NCBI RefSeq assembly: GCF_000281975.1
Contig: NZ_AKKE01000070.1
Location: 1 to 64,000 of the forward strand
Length of the DNA: 64,000 nt
Reading direction: 5' to 3'
Source: Novosphingobium sp. AP12
Lineage (GTDB): Bacteria > Pseudomonadota > Alphaproteobacteria > Sphingomonadales > Sphingomonadaceae
Position 1 is the stretch's first letter; each line of letters begins with the position of its first letter. A program made the position numbers and the translations under genes. Below the pieces are notes generated by a model. That model searched no databases. It saw nothing but the letters and a program-made list of their open reading frames with translations, and was not told the DNA's origin. Shown piece by piece: positions 34,971-44,206 of this stretch.

Positions 34971-35855
34971 GTGAGCGTGAAAATCATTGCTGAAGTGGGT
35001 TGCAACCATAAGGGTGATCTCGAGATCGCTAAGGAACTGATCCGCGTCGCCGCGATTTACGCGAAGGCGGACGTGGTGAAGTTCCAGAAACGCAATAACC
35101 GCGAGCTTCTGACCGAAGCGCAGTACAATGCGCCGCACCCCAATCCCTCCAATTCCTACGGCGAGACTTACGGGGCTCACCGGGAATTTCTTGAATTTTC
35201 GCTGGAGGAGCACCGTGAACTCGCTGCCGAGTGCGCAGCCAACGGCATCGAGTATTCCACGTCGGTATGGGACGTGACATCTGCCCGCGAGATTGCCTTA
35301 CTCAATCCTGGGCTCATCAAAGTTCCTTCGGCCTGCAACTTGCATTTCGAGATGCTGAACGTGCTCGCCACCGAGTATGCGGGCGAAATTCACCTTTCGC
35401 TGGGTATGACAACCAGGGAAGAAGAAGACGCCATCGTCGACTTCCTGGAGGCGCGCGGCCGCGCAAAGGATACGGTCCTTTATGCCTGCACCTCCGGTTA
35501 TCCGGTGGCTTTCGATGAGCTTTGCCTTCTGGAAATCTCCCGTCTTCAGGAGAAGTTCTCCGATCGCGTCAAACACATCGGATTTTCCGGGCATCATCTC
35601 GGCATCGCAGCGGACATGGCAGCCGTTGCGCTGGGCGCAGAGTGGCTGGAACGTCACTTCACGATCGACCGCACCTGGAAGGGCACTGACCACGCCGCTT
35701 CGCTCGAACCGGACGGCCTGCGCCGCGTGGTCCGCGATGCACGCGCGGTTTCCCGCTCTTTGACCTATAAACCCACCGAAATTCTCGAAGTCGAGGTCGC
35801 GCAGCGCGAAAAGCTCAAGTGGCGGCCCAAGCCGCGAATGGCAGCTTCAGCCTGA
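34971..35855 (+). CDS. NeuB-family nonulosonate synthase, short form without SAF domain
   Basis: 294 residues from GTG 34971 (GGGAG upstream; GTG 34947 also possible). TIM-barrel motifs of sialic acid synthases: IIAEVGCNHKGDLEIAKELI, ADVVKFQKRN, IKVPSACNLHFEML, LSLGMTTREEEDAI, HIGFSGHHLGIAADMAAVALGAEWLERHFT and TDHAASLEPDGL. It lacks the C-terminal antifreeze-like SAF domain usual for bacterial NeuB, and the YSDH motif reads FSGH. Reaction of family: PEP plus a six-carbon sugar (ManNAc, its phosphate, or Man-6-P) to a nine-carbon acid. No NeuC epimerase is present; manA and the NeuA-HAD fusion at 46442 are, so a Kdn-like route is possible. Confidence 0.82.
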   Translation: MSVKIIAEVGCNHKGDLEIAKELIRVAAIYAKADVVKFQKRNNRELLTEAQYNAPHPNPSNSYGETYGAHREFLEFSLEEHRELAAECAANGIEYSTSVWDVTSAREIALLNPGLIKVPSACNLHFEMLNVLATEYAGEIHLSLGMTTREEEDAIVDFLEARGRAKDTVLYACTSGYPVAFDELCLLEISRLQEKFSDRVKHIGFSGHHLGIAADMAAVALGAEWLERHFTIDRTWKGTDHAASLEPDGLRRVVRDARAVSRSLTYKPTEILEVEVAQREKLKWRPKPRMAASA

Positions 35856-35901
35856 ACAACCACGCGGCTTCGCCGACGCAAACGAGGGCAGGCGATCGGC
35901 G

Positions 35902-37191
35902 ATGCGGCTGACAATCGTGGCAGACAACTCGACTTCCCCAAACTGGGGATGTCGAGCAACGAGCTTTGCACTGCGCGAACTGCTGTCTCGCGACCACGCG
36001 ATCGTAGGAACGATAGACCGGACGCTGCTCAAGGCCCCGTTTACGGCCAAAGCTCGCGTCCGGCCAGATCTCCATGCCACCATCGTCACGAAGCTGCGCC
36101 GGGAGCGGCTACGCCGGCTTCCCGGCATCGGAGCTCTGGCGTTCGGCGCGATCGACTTTCTGGGCGAAACCCACTCACCCAGCCACGCTATCGCCGCAGA
36201 CGCAGAGCTGCTCTGGGCGAGCAGGAAAACTTCGCCGAAGGCGAACGCGCTCATCGCGCAGATCGAACCGTGCGATGCCATTGTCGTGAATGGCGAGGGG
36301 GAAATGATCTTTTCCTCGCCTGCCCGCGACAGTCTTCTCCAGACGCTGACGATATGCGCACTGGCGCGCAAGATGGGCAAACAGGTATTCTGGCTCAACG
36401 GCATGGTGTCGGCCGCCCCGGACAGTGAGGTGAATCATGAGACAGTCGAGGTCGCCAGGCAAGTCCTTGGCGGGGCGACAATTGCGGTACGAGACAGTCT
36501 CTCTCTGGACGCGGCCCAGAAACTTCTCCCGGGAATGGTCGACCGGTGGTTTCCGGACGCCCTTTTCAATTGGTCGCTGCATTTCGCTGGCGAAGCGACG
36601 CTGGCCTACGATTCCTCACGGCTGACGGCTTGGTTCGACCGCACTGGAACGGCGCGGCCGAAATGTACCGATCGTCCGTATCTTGTTCTCTCGGGAAGCT
36701 CGCAATCTGCCCGCGACCAGAAACGCGCAGCAGATTGCTACACCGATCTGGCAACTCGCCTTCAGAGCCTTGGACTGCCGTTGCTTCTGGTCGAAACATG
36801 CGTTGGAGATTTTTTCCTGCGCGAGGTGGCACGGCGGACCGGTCTGCCATGCCTGAGTGTCGATGCTCCGATTATGGCGGGCGCTGCCCTTTTGGCCAAT
36901 GCACGCGCGTTTGTCAGCGGCCGCTGGCATCCCGGAATTCTGGCTTCTCTGGGCGGTACTCCGGGCGTGTTCATGGGCTCCAATTCCCACAAGACCGCAG
37001 CCCTTCAGCATATGCTAGAATACCCAAACCCCCTAGAATACTCAGCTTTTCCCGACAGCGATACGATCAACGACATCGTCCGGGACACCGCGGACGTACT
37101 TGGCCAGGGCCAGGAGTTGCGATTCCGAATTGCCCGGCGATCCGGCAGGCTTGCGAGCGAAGTGCCTGGACTACTGGATATGATCAGATGA
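35902..37191 (+). CDS. Polysaccharide pyruvyl transferase family protein (A)
   Basis: 429 residues. Starts MRLTIVADNSTSPNWGCRATSFAL, the N-terminal Rossmann half with a glycine/asparagine loop; central DAIVVNGEGEMIF; C-terminal half with AFVSGRWHPGILASLGGTPGVFMGSNSHK, corresponding to the conserved R/H active-site and donor region of the CsaB/WcaK/ExoV family. The family adds pyruvate ketals from PEP to sugars, or is of related unknown activity. Closely related to protein C at 41629. The stop overlaps the ABC exporter's ATG (ATGA). Confidence 0.82.
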   Translation: MRLTIVADNSTSPNWGCRATSFALRELLSRDHAIVGTIDRTLLKAPFTAKARVRPDLHATIVTKLRRERLRRLPGIGALAFGAIDFLGETHSPSHAIAADAELLWASRKTSPKANALIAQIEPCDAIVVNGEGEMIFSSPARDSLLQTLTICALARKMGKQVFWLNGMVSAAPDSEVNHETVEVARQVLGGATIAVRDSLSLDAAQKLLPGMVDRWFPDALFNWSLHFAGEATLAYDSSRLTAWFDRTGTARPKCTDRPYLVLSGSSQSARDQKRAADCYTDLATRLQSLGLPLLLVETCVGDFFLREVARRTGLPCLSVDAPIMAGAALLANARAFVSGRWHPGILASLGGTPGVFMGSNSHKTAALQHMLEYPNPLEYSAFPDSDTINDIVRDTADVLGQGQELRFRIARRSGRLASEVPGLLDMIR

Positions 37192-38957
37192 CCAGCACGC
37201 CGCAGGCGACCCAGATCAACGCCCAGCAATCGCCCCTGCCACCTTCGCAGGGCGGCATTTCCATTCTTCGCAACGGTCTGATTGTCATAGGTCCGGACCG
37301 ACCCCGACTGGTCTTGTCGATTGGCCTCGCGCTCGTGGTTGGATTTCTCGAGACCGTGCTTCTCTACATGGTGGCCGCCATCGCGATCGCCATGTCAGGG
37401 AACCACCCTCTCGTGCGTCTCGGCCCCGAACGGTTCGGCCTGCAAGTCCCGCTCGAAATGGCCTGCGCGATCGGCCTGGTGCTTGTGGTCCTTCTTCTCG
37501 CGCTTTCGGTCCCACTTGCACGGCTGATGGCTTCGCTCAGCACACGAGCAATGGTGAGGCTGCGCAGCCGCATGCTCGATGCCTATCTTCATTCCAGTCT
37601 GACGTACCGTGAATCCCAGCGCGAAGGCCTGCTCCAGCAGCTCGTTGGCGAATACGCGTTGCGGGCTGAGAACTCCGTTCAGCAGCTGTCGCTCGCTGCC
37701 GTGGGCATTGCCATGTTTGCGATGGTCCTCGCGGGAGCGATTGCCAGCGCGCCTCTGGCCGCTACGGGCATGGTCGCAGCCTTGGCGCTGTGCGGCGTCC
37801 TGTTCGCACCAATTTCGAAACACATCAGGCAAAACGCGAACAGCCCCATTCTTACTAATCGCGAAATTGTCGGCCGCGTGGCCCAGGCATCACGCATGGG
37901 CCAGGAAATCTCGGCCTATGACGTCGCTTCCCCAGTCACGCACCAGCTCGAGGCGGATATCCGGCGCGCAGCGACGGCGATGGGCAAAATGCGCTTCGAG
38001 GCGCGCCTCATGCCAAACCTGTTCCAGTACGGCGCAATTGGCCTGATTTTCCTGTTTGTCGCGATTCTCGCGAAAATCAGTCCGGGAGAAATGGGCGGTC
38101 TGGCACCTTTGGCACTGTTGCTGGTGCGCGCGCTCACATACGTCCGGCAGCTGCAGCGCGCATTCCATACGGCCCGCGAGATGGCGCCCTACATCACAGC
38201 AATAGAAAGCGAACTGAAGGCGCTAGAGATGCACCTGCCTCCTCAGGGCACTTTTGAAGGCAAGGAATTTTTGGGCCTCCGGTTCGACCACGTCAGTTAC
38301 GCGTACAAACCCGGTGAGCCAGCTCTTCGAGATATCTCCTGCACAATCGAGCGCGGAGACATGATCGGCATCGTCGGCCCCTCTGGAAGCGGCAAGAGCA
38401 CACTTACGGGCCTGATGCTGCGGCTACGATCGCCCAATGGGGGACAGATTTGCATTGGCGGGACAGACCTTGCCGAATTCACGGCGCAGAGCTGGGCACG
38501 ACTGAGCGGCTATGTCCCGCAGGACAACCGGCTCCTATATGGCACCGTAGCAGACAATATCAGGCTGTTTCGGGAAGGGTTCGATGATGCCTGCGTGATT
38601 CGCGCAGCCCAGGCCGCGCACGTGCACGACGAGATCATGGCTCTGCCGCAGCGCTACGAGACACTCATAGGTCCCGGCGCACGCGGCCTTTCTGGGGGGC
38701 AGGCCCAGCGACTGTCGATTGCCAGGGCGCTCCTCGCCTCACCGCAACTGATCATCATGGATGAACCCACGAGCGCGCTCGATGCCCGGTCTGAAATGCT
38801 CGTCGGTCAGACCCTGGCCGAGCTGAAAGGCGAGACAACGATCGTCCTCGTCGCTCACCGGCCAGCTACACTAGCGCTTTGCGATCGCATTTTCGAGGTT
38901 CGCAACGGGCTGCTTCAGGAGCTACCCAAACCCGTAGTAAGGGACGCTTCGACCTGA
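37188..38957 (+). CDS. ABC half-transporter (exporter type), possible lipid-linked glycan flippase
   Basis: 589 residues from ATG 37188, overlapping the previous stop. N-terminal membrane domain with about six helices, then the ATPase: Walker A IVGPSGSGKSTL, Q-loop GYVPQDNRLLYGT, signature GLSGGQAQRLSIARAL, Walker B LIIMDEPTSALD, H-loop VLVAHRP. This is the MsbA/PglK architecture; a homodimer would be the working unit. Placed among glycan genes and away from the Wzx-like protein, it may flip a second lipid-linked oligosaccharide. Translational coupling to pyruvyl transferase A supports a shared pathway. Confidence 0.9.
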   Translation: MTSTPQATQINAQQSPLPPSQGGISILRNGLIVIGPDRPRLVLSIGLALVVGFLETVLLYMVAAIAIAMSGNHPLVRLGPERFGLQVPLEMACAIGLVLVVLLLALSVPLARLMASLSTRAMVRLRSRMLDAYLHSSLTYRESQREGLLQQLVGEYALRAENSVQQLSLAAVGIAMFAMVLAGAIASAPLAATGMVAALALCGVLFAPISKHIRQNANSPILTNREIVGRVAQASRMGQEISAYDVASPVTHQLEADIRRAATAMGKMRFEARLMPNLFQYGAIGLIFLFVAILAKISPGEMGGLAPLALLLVRALTYVRQLQRAFHTAREMAPYITAIESELKALEMHLPPQGTFEGKEFLGLRFDHVSYAYKPGEPALRDISCTIERGDMIGIVGPSGSGKSTLTGLMLRLRSPNGGQICIGGTDLAEFTAQSWARLSGYVPQDNRLLYGTVADNIRLFREGFDDACVIRAAQAAHVHDEIMALPQRYETLIGPGARGLSGGQAQRLSIARALLASPQLIIMDEPTSALDARSEMLVGQTLAELKGETTIVLVAHRPATLALCDRIFEVRNGLLQELPKPVVRDAST

Positions 38958-39017
38958 TGACCCGGCCTTCACCTTGTCGTAGATGGGTCAGTCAACAAAT
39001 TGACCGGAAAGAGACAT

Positions 39018-40220
39018 ATGGCCGCATTGCGCGTGCTTCACGTAGCCTCACATGAGATCAATGTCGGCGATGGCGCCCTGAACGAGGCCATAAGAAGCGG
39101 GTTGAAAACGCTTTATGGTCAGGACATCGATTTTGATCTGCGCGATGTTGCGGTGTTTCGTGAGGAAATTTCACCTGACGTGCTCGACACCTACGACCTT
39201 GTGATCGTCGGTGGAGGCGGCGGCATCTCGAATGGCGCGTTTGCCAGTCGTACCGGGACGCCCATGCCAGTGTCGCTCGATGCCTATAGCAGGACCCGAA
39301 CACCGTTCGTGTTCGTTGGCCTCGGACACAACCTGTTTAACGGCCAGACATTGAGGTACGCGAGGCAGCTTAGCCAGCTGCTGGAAGTCGTTCGCAGGAA
39401 AGGCGATATCTTTTCGGTACGCAACGACGGGTCGCGGTCTCGCCTGCTTGAAGAAATCGGCGCATCCGCCGACATCATAAGGGAAATTCCCGATCCCGGC
39501 TTTTTCATCGCGGCTCCGGAACGCTGGCCGAGTGATGCCGGAACCCGGCCCTTCGCCCTCATTCAAATCGCCGGCGATGCTATCAAGGACCGCTTGCCCA
39601 CAAGCCGGGCTGGCGCCCTTCTCAACCGCCTGAAGCGTAAGGGCTCCAGCTCCCCCCTCACCGATATCATCACACAGGTTGCCCACCATCTTTGGCGAAA
39701 ACATGGGCTCGACATCCTGTTGACCCCCCACATCCACCACGACGTACCATTATGTTCGGACGTCCTGCGAAATCTCTATTCTGCTGCCGGCAGGAATTCG
39801 GTCCACCGGCCGTTCCGAATGGGGGGGACACCGCATCCCATGCATGCGAACGAATTCTTTGGCCGTTATCGCGCGGCACGCCTTGTCATCGGCATGCGGG
39901 GACATGCGGTCATCTGCGGCATCGGCATGCGCTGCCCGACGATCGCGCTATCCAGTCATCCCAAAGTGGGAGACTTTCTCGAGAGCTGCGATCTCGCGGA
40001 CTGGTCAGTGCCGCTGTCATCCAACTCGGCATCAGCGCTGATAGAACGCTCCGACGCGCTCTTGGCTAACGATGAAGGCTACTTCGCCGCGCGCGATCAC
40101 GCGACCAAGCCCTTTCAAGAGCGCTTTAACCAGTTACTGGCCGACGCTCTCACCATTGCCACCAAAAGAAGGCAACTTCGCCTCAGACTCCAAAGCCCGG
40201 TTCGGGCGGTGGGGGCCTGA
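39018..40220 (+). CDS. Polysaccharide pyruvyl transferase family protein (B), WcaK-like
   Basis: 400 residues from ATG 39018 (GGAAAGAG upstream; TTG 39000 is an alternative). ALRVLHVASHEINVGDGALNEAI is the N-terminal nucleotide-binding-like loop, DLVIVGGGGGISNG the glycine loop, and ARLVIGMRGHAVICGIGMRCPTIALSSHPKVGDFLE the conserved family C-terminal R-x-H region. More typical of WcaK-type members than proteins A and C. Stop and next start overlap by one base (TGATG at 40218-40222). Expected role: ketal pyruvylation of a sugar in the repeat unit. Confidence 0.82.
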   Translation: MAALRVLHVASHEINVGDGALNEAIRSGLKTLYGQDIDFDLRDVAVFREEISPDVLDTYDLVIVGGGGGISNGAFASRTGTPMPVSLDAYSRTRTPFVFVGLGHNLFNGQTLRYARQLSQLLEVVRRKGDIFSVRNDGSRSRLLEEIGASADIIREIPDPGFFIAAPERWPSDAGTRPFALIQIAGDAIKDRLPTSRAGALLNRLKRKGSSSPLTDIITQVAHHLWRKHGLDILLTPHIHHDVPLCSDVLRNLYSAAGRNSVHRPFRMGGTPHPMHANEFFGRYRAARLVIGMRGHAVICGIGMRCPTIALSSHPKVGDFLESCDLADWSVPLSSNSASALIERSDALLANDEGYFAARDHATKPFQERFNQLLADALTIATKRRQLRLRLQSPVRAVGA

Positions 40221-41584
40221 TGCTGCGGCCAGAGATGCTCGCTTTCCTGCCAGTCGTCACCAAGACACGCGAACTGGAAGCCAGGGTCCTGATGGCCGCC
40301 CACCTGGTCAAACGCGGTTTTTCAGTGGTCCTGGGAGATCCCAGTTTCGTCGACTACCGGGCACGCCACGCGCGCAATGCCGTCTGCTTTAGTCCCCTGC
40401 TCGTACCGGCAGCGGAAAAGCGGCTGATTGCGCTCAAGGCCCGCGGCCATACAATCATCGCCTGGGATGAAGAAGGTCTGGTATATCCTGACCCGCAATG
40501 GTATTTTTCGAACCGGGTAGGGGCAGGCCCGGCAAAACTGGCTGACGCGCTGATCGCCTGGGGTGATCAGGCCGCCTCAGACTGGCTAATGACACTGCCC
40601 GCTAATGCCCATTTACCGTTGCCGCTTGGCAACGGCAGACTCGATTTACTGCGTTTTCCTTACCGTGAGCTTTATTCTGCGAAGGCGGAGGAACTCAAGG
40701 ATCGCTACGGAGTCTATGCGCTTGTGAATACGAACTTCGACCTCATCAATCATGCCGACGGTGAAGGAGGCCTGCTGAAGCGCCTTCGTGCCGGGGGCCG
40801 GATCCGGGATGGGCGTGACGAAGAGAAGTTCGCGCTTTGGGGAGAGTTCCGACAGGCCATGTTCGATGCTTTCATGGTGGGCCTGCCCGCGCTGCACGAG
40901 GCCCTGCCCCACATGAATTTCGTGATCCGACCCCATCCCAGCGAAGATGTGGGCCCCTACCGCGAACTGGCAGCCCGCCATGAGCGCATTTTCGTCGAGC
41001 CGGCTAATGACCCTGTTTTTGCGTGGATCATCGGCGCTCAGGCCATCATCCACAACAGTTGCACGACTGCCGTTGAGGCATTCATGCTGGAAACGCCTCC
41101 CCTGGCCTATGTCCCCCCGCACACGCCTGGGATGGGTATGGATTCGCCGCTGCCGAACCTTCTGAGCATCCAATGCGAGAGCTGGGATGAGATTATCGAA
41201 CGCCTTCGCATGTTGCCTGCCGAAAGCCGTCACGCGTGGATCACGCCCGCTCAGCTAACGGCAGCAAAGGGCTACATCGGCAGCCTCGAGGGCGACCATT
41301 CTGTATCGCGCCTGGCTGAACTCGCTTTCCGGATGGCAGAAGCTAAACCACCAGCCAGATTGGGCAGACCGCCCTTTGCCCGCCGCTTCAAGCGAAAGCT
41401 GGGTCACGCTGCGGATGCCGCCGGCCTGCGCCAGCGGGTCAAACCCGATGATCAGCGGCGCTTTCCCGGCATCGGGAAAAACGAGATGGCAGCGCTGGCG
41501 GCCTCGATCGGGAATCTCGCCGGGGTCACTCTGAAAACCACTGAGATAGAACCGAGCACTTATCTGATCGAGGAACGCTGCTAG
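40220..41584 (+). CDS. Surface carbohydrate biosynthesis protein, GT-B with sialyl/Kdo-transferase-type motifs (I)
   Basis: 454 residues, soluble. Three motifs occur in the order known for bacterial sialyl- and related CMP-sugar transferases: acidic-acidic-Gly in IIAWDEEGLVYPDP, HP in FVIRPHPSEDVGPY, and S-[ST] in IIHNSCTTAVEAFMLETP. Similar proteins are annotated as surface carbohydrate biosynthesis proteins. A transferase for a CMP- or nucleotide-activated acidic sugar is the best guess. Overlaps protein B's stop by one base, so part of the same operon. Confidence 0.68.
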   Translation: MLRPEMLAFLPVVTKTRELEARVLMAAHLVKRGFSVVLGDPSFVDYRARHARNAVCFSPLLVPAAEKRLIALKARGHTIIAWDEEGLVYPDPQWYFSNRVGAGPAKLADALIAWGDQAASDWLMTLPANAHLPLPLGNGRLDLLRFPYRELYSAKAEELKDRYGVYALVNTNFDLINHADGEGGLLKRLRAGGRIRDGRDEEKFALWGEFRQAMFDAFMVGLPALHEALPHMNFVIRPHPSEDVGPYRELAARHERIFVEPANDPVFAWIIGAQAIIHNSCTTAVEAFMLETPPLAYVPPHTPGMGMDSPLPNLLSIQCESWDEIIERLRMLPAESRHAWITPAQLTAAKGYIGSLEGDHSVSRLAELAFRMAEAKPPARLGRPPFARRFKRKLGHAADAAGLRQRVKPDDQRRFPGIGKNEMAALAASIGNLAGVTLKTTEIEPSTYLIEERC

Positions 41585-41628
41585 GCTGCAGACGGGCACC
41601 TCGACAGGAATTCCGGGAGGAATATGCG

Positions 41629-42990
41629 ATGACCGAAGTGCTGCAATTGAGTGCGAACGATGACCCGGGCCATCCCGGCTCACACCCGCTTTCCCGGCCA
41701 GACAAGGTTCTCCTTGTCTGCGACAACCGGGACGAACTCAATTGGGGCTGCAGGGCCACGAGCATCGCGCTTCATGATCTGATCGAGCGGCACTACAAGG
41801 TGTCCGGTCGCATTGGCAGGCGGGATGTCCTCCACAAGGAAAGCCGGATAGCAGCGATCTCGCGCTTTTCCGGTCATCGCCTCAATCCATTGCTGCGGGC
41901 AGTCGCCAACGCGGTGGTGCAACGGTCAGATTACATTTCGGGCGACATTGAACGCTCGGCACGGCAAATCCTCGCAAACAAGCAGCACAGCGCGTTTTTC
42001 AAGGAACTGGTGGCAAAATTCGAAGACGCTGACCGGATCGTCGTCAATGGTGAGGGGAGCATGGTCTTCAAAAGCCAGGAACGACGGGATGTCCGCTTCC
42101 AGTTGACGATGCTTGAGGTTGCCAGGTTGCTCGGCAAGCCGGCGTATTACGTAAACGCGATGATCTCGGATTTCCCGGATGAACCCCGCAATAAGGAAAC
42201 GTGGGAAAAGTGCCGCAGGTATCTCTCGCGGTGTGCGGGGGTTCAGGTCCGCGATCGTCAATCCTTTGCCCTACTCAATCAGATGCGTCTCGACACGAAA
42301 ACGATGGTCGCACCCGACGCTCTTTTCAGTGCGGCGGACTCGGGGCGTTTCCCCCGGCCCCATCCCCGCAAGATCCCCGGACGCATGCTCGCTTCGTTTC
42401 CGGAAGAGCCCGGCAACCTGGCATGGTCGTTCGAAGAACCGTACATCTGCGTGGGGGGGTCCTCCTATTTTCGATCGCGGGGGAGGTTCGCTGAAGGCAA
42501 GTCCTTTTATTCTGCCCTTGCAGAACTGATTGACCACCTGGGCTATCGCTGCGTCTTCGTTCAGACCTGCACGGGCGACGCGTTCTTGGAGCCGATTGCC
42601 CAGTCGTCTGGCTGTGACTTCATCCCGGTGCATACAGGAATTTTCGCCGGGGGAGCTATCCTGGCCCATGCCCATGCGTTTATTTCAGGCCGCTATCATC
42701 CAAGTATCCTCGCTTCCGTTGGCGGTACGCCCTGCGTGTTCCTAGAATCCAACTCACACAAGATGGCTAGCCTGCGACATTGGCTTGGTGATGTGCCCGA
42801 AGAAATTCAGTACCGCGATGAGCATGCCCTGACGATGATCAGGCGCGAACTCACGCGGATTGCTGAGCACGGGACGGAGCTGCGCCGTCAAATACGGCAG
42901 ACAGCCCGCGAACTGTCGGCCTGCGCAAAAGAAATACCAGCAATGCTGGTCGACGCAGGGACCGCCAGCGGTACCCAGGTCGCTGCATAA
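41629..42990 (+). CDS. Polysaccharide pyruvyl transferase family protein (C)
   Basis: 453 residues from ATG 41629. VLLVCDNRDELNWGCRATSIALHDLIERHY and AFISGRYHPSILASVGGTPCVFLESNSHKMASL match protein A (35902) block for block, making the two recent paralogs. DRIVVNGEGSMVF is the middle loop. The N-terminal 25 residues are extra and acidic. C-terminal about 60 residues are helical. It probably modifies a second sugar or position, as two close paralogs and a more distant member share the operon. Confidence 0.82.
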   Translation: MTEVLQLSANDDPGHPGSHPLSRPDKVLLVCDNRDELNWGCRATSIALHDLIERHYKVSGRIGRRDVLHKESRIAAISRFSGHRLNPLLRAVANAVVQRSDYISGDIERSARQILANKQHSAFFKELVAKFEDADRIVVNGEGSMVFKSQERRDVRFQLTMLEVARLLGKPAYYVNAMISDFPDEPRNKETWEKCRRYLSRCAGVQVRDRQSFALLNQMRLDTKTMVAPDALFSAADSGRFPRPHPRKIPGRMLASFPEEPGNLAWSFEEPYICVGGSSYFRSRGRFAEGKSFYSALAELIDHLGYRCVFVQTCTGDAFLEPIAQSSGCDFIPVHTGIFAGGAILAHAHAFISGRYHPSILASVGGTPCVFLESNSHKMASLRHWLGDVPEEIQYRDEHALTMIRRELTRIAEHGTELRRQIRQTARELSACAKEIPAMLVDAGTASGTQVAA

Positions 42991-43017
42991 ATCGTTCTCT
43001 TTTCTGGAGACCGTTCC

Positions 43018-44193
43018 GTTAGCAACACATCTGATCTCGCCGCGCCCGGACGGGAACTGCGACTGCTGACGGCGGTCCGCGGCTTTGCCGCCCTGTGGGT
43101 CTTCGCCGGGCATTCCGTAAATCTCGCCGCCGCGAAGCTTCCCATCGTTGACCAGCCGTCCATGGCAGTCGACATCTTCATCGTGCTGTCCGGCTTCGTC
43201 ATGGTCTATACCTCCCGCGCCCGCGGCGACGCAGGACCAGCTTCATCCTCGAAGGCATATTGGGATTTCATGCGGCGGCGGTTCTGGCGCCTATCGCCAG
43301 CCTTCTTCGTCGTCTTTGCAGTTGCTCTGGGACTGGCAGAGTGGACCGGGCATCTGCGGGAAAGTCTGACAGCGCTCGGGTCCCCCGCCCCACAGGGCGA
43401 GCGGTATACCGACCACAGTCCGTCCAACGTTCTGCTGCACCTGTCTTATCTTTTTGGCCTCTTTCCCGCTTTTTCGTCACGATCGCCGATCCCCGATTGG
43501 AGCATCTCTCTGGAGATGCAATTCTACGTTGTCTTTCCGCTCCTCTTTGCTGTGACCGAACGCCATCGCTGGAAAGGTGTGACCGTGGCCCTAGCTCTCG
43601 GTGTGCTGCTTCTCCTTGCCCTGCCCGGCTATTTCGAGGCTTTCTCAAAGCCCTCGGCCCTGCCGATGAAATTAAACCTGTTCCTGGCAGGGATGGTACT
43701 CGCTGGCCTCGCGAGAGAACCGTCTGCCGGCGAGGTGGGACGGCAGTCCGCGCTCATTATAGGCGCTGCGGTGCTCCTGGCTCTGGTGCCAAGCGATGGT
43801 AGCATTCTGGCCCCACGTAATATCGTGCGGCCCGGCCTGGTGCTGGCCTTGGCTCTCCTCATCCTTTGCGAGGTTGGCAGAGCAACGACATGGCCCCTCC
43901 CGCTGCTGCGCTCGCGCGGTATCCAGTACATTGGCGATATATCGTACTCGCTTTACCTAGTGCACCTTGTCATCCTCGTCCCGGTTGAGGCGATCCTTGC
44001 AGGTGTAACCGGGCTTTCCGGCCTGCTTCTCGCCGGACTGTCATTGGCGGTGGCAATGCCACTCGTGCTTGCGGCGTCGTCTGTCTTGTACCATTTCGTT
44101 GAAAAGCCCGGTATTGCCGCCGGAAAGTGGATCGGGCGCCGGCAGCAAAGACGCCGGGACATGCGATATCCAAGCTTTCCTCCGGCAGAGTGA
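43018..44193 (+). CDS. Acyltransferase family 3 membrane protein, no conventional start codon for its N-terminus
   Basis: The first ATG/GTG/TTG in frame is ATG 43162 (343 residues), but the 48 codons before it encode the family N-terminus without interruption: ELRLLTAVRGFAALWVFAGHSVNLA, containing the R and the catalytic His of TM1, then QPSMAVDIFIVLSGFVMVY. A Shine-Dalgarno TCTGGAGA (43003-43010) sits 7 bases before GTT 43018, where a start codon is expected. CTG 43057, 43063 and 43066 are other options. The rest is ordinary AT3: RRRFWRLSPAFFVVF, IPDWSISLEMQFYVVFPLL, IGDISYSLYLVHL. Expected to acylate the glycan. Confidence 0.75.
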   Translation, partial: VSNTSDLAAPGRELRLLTAVRGFAALWVFAGHSVNLAAAKLPIVDQPSMAVDIFIVLSGFVMVYTSRARGDAGPASSSKAYWDFMRRRFWRLSPAFFVVFAVALGLAEWTGHLRESLTALGSPAPQGERYTDHSPSNVLLHLSYLFGLFPAFSSRSPIPDWSISLEMQFYVVFPLLFAVTERHRWKGVTVALALGVLLLLALPGYFEAFSKPSALPMKLNLFLAGMVLAGLAREPSAGEVGRQSALIIGAAVLLALVPSDGSILAPRNIVRPGLVLALALLILCEVGRATTWPLPLLRSRGIQYIGDISYSLYLVHLVILVPVEAILAGVTGLSGLLLAGLSLAVAMPLVLAASSVLYHFVEKPGIAAGKWIGRRQQRRRDMRYPSFPPAE

Positions 44194-44206
44194 TTTTCGA
44201 GAACCC

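Noticed and set aside
37188..38957. ABC exporter as MsbA for lipid A
   Set aside because: Its coupling to glycan genes and the sphingomonad setting, commonly without LPS, make an oligosaccharide flippase more likely; fold alone does not decide.
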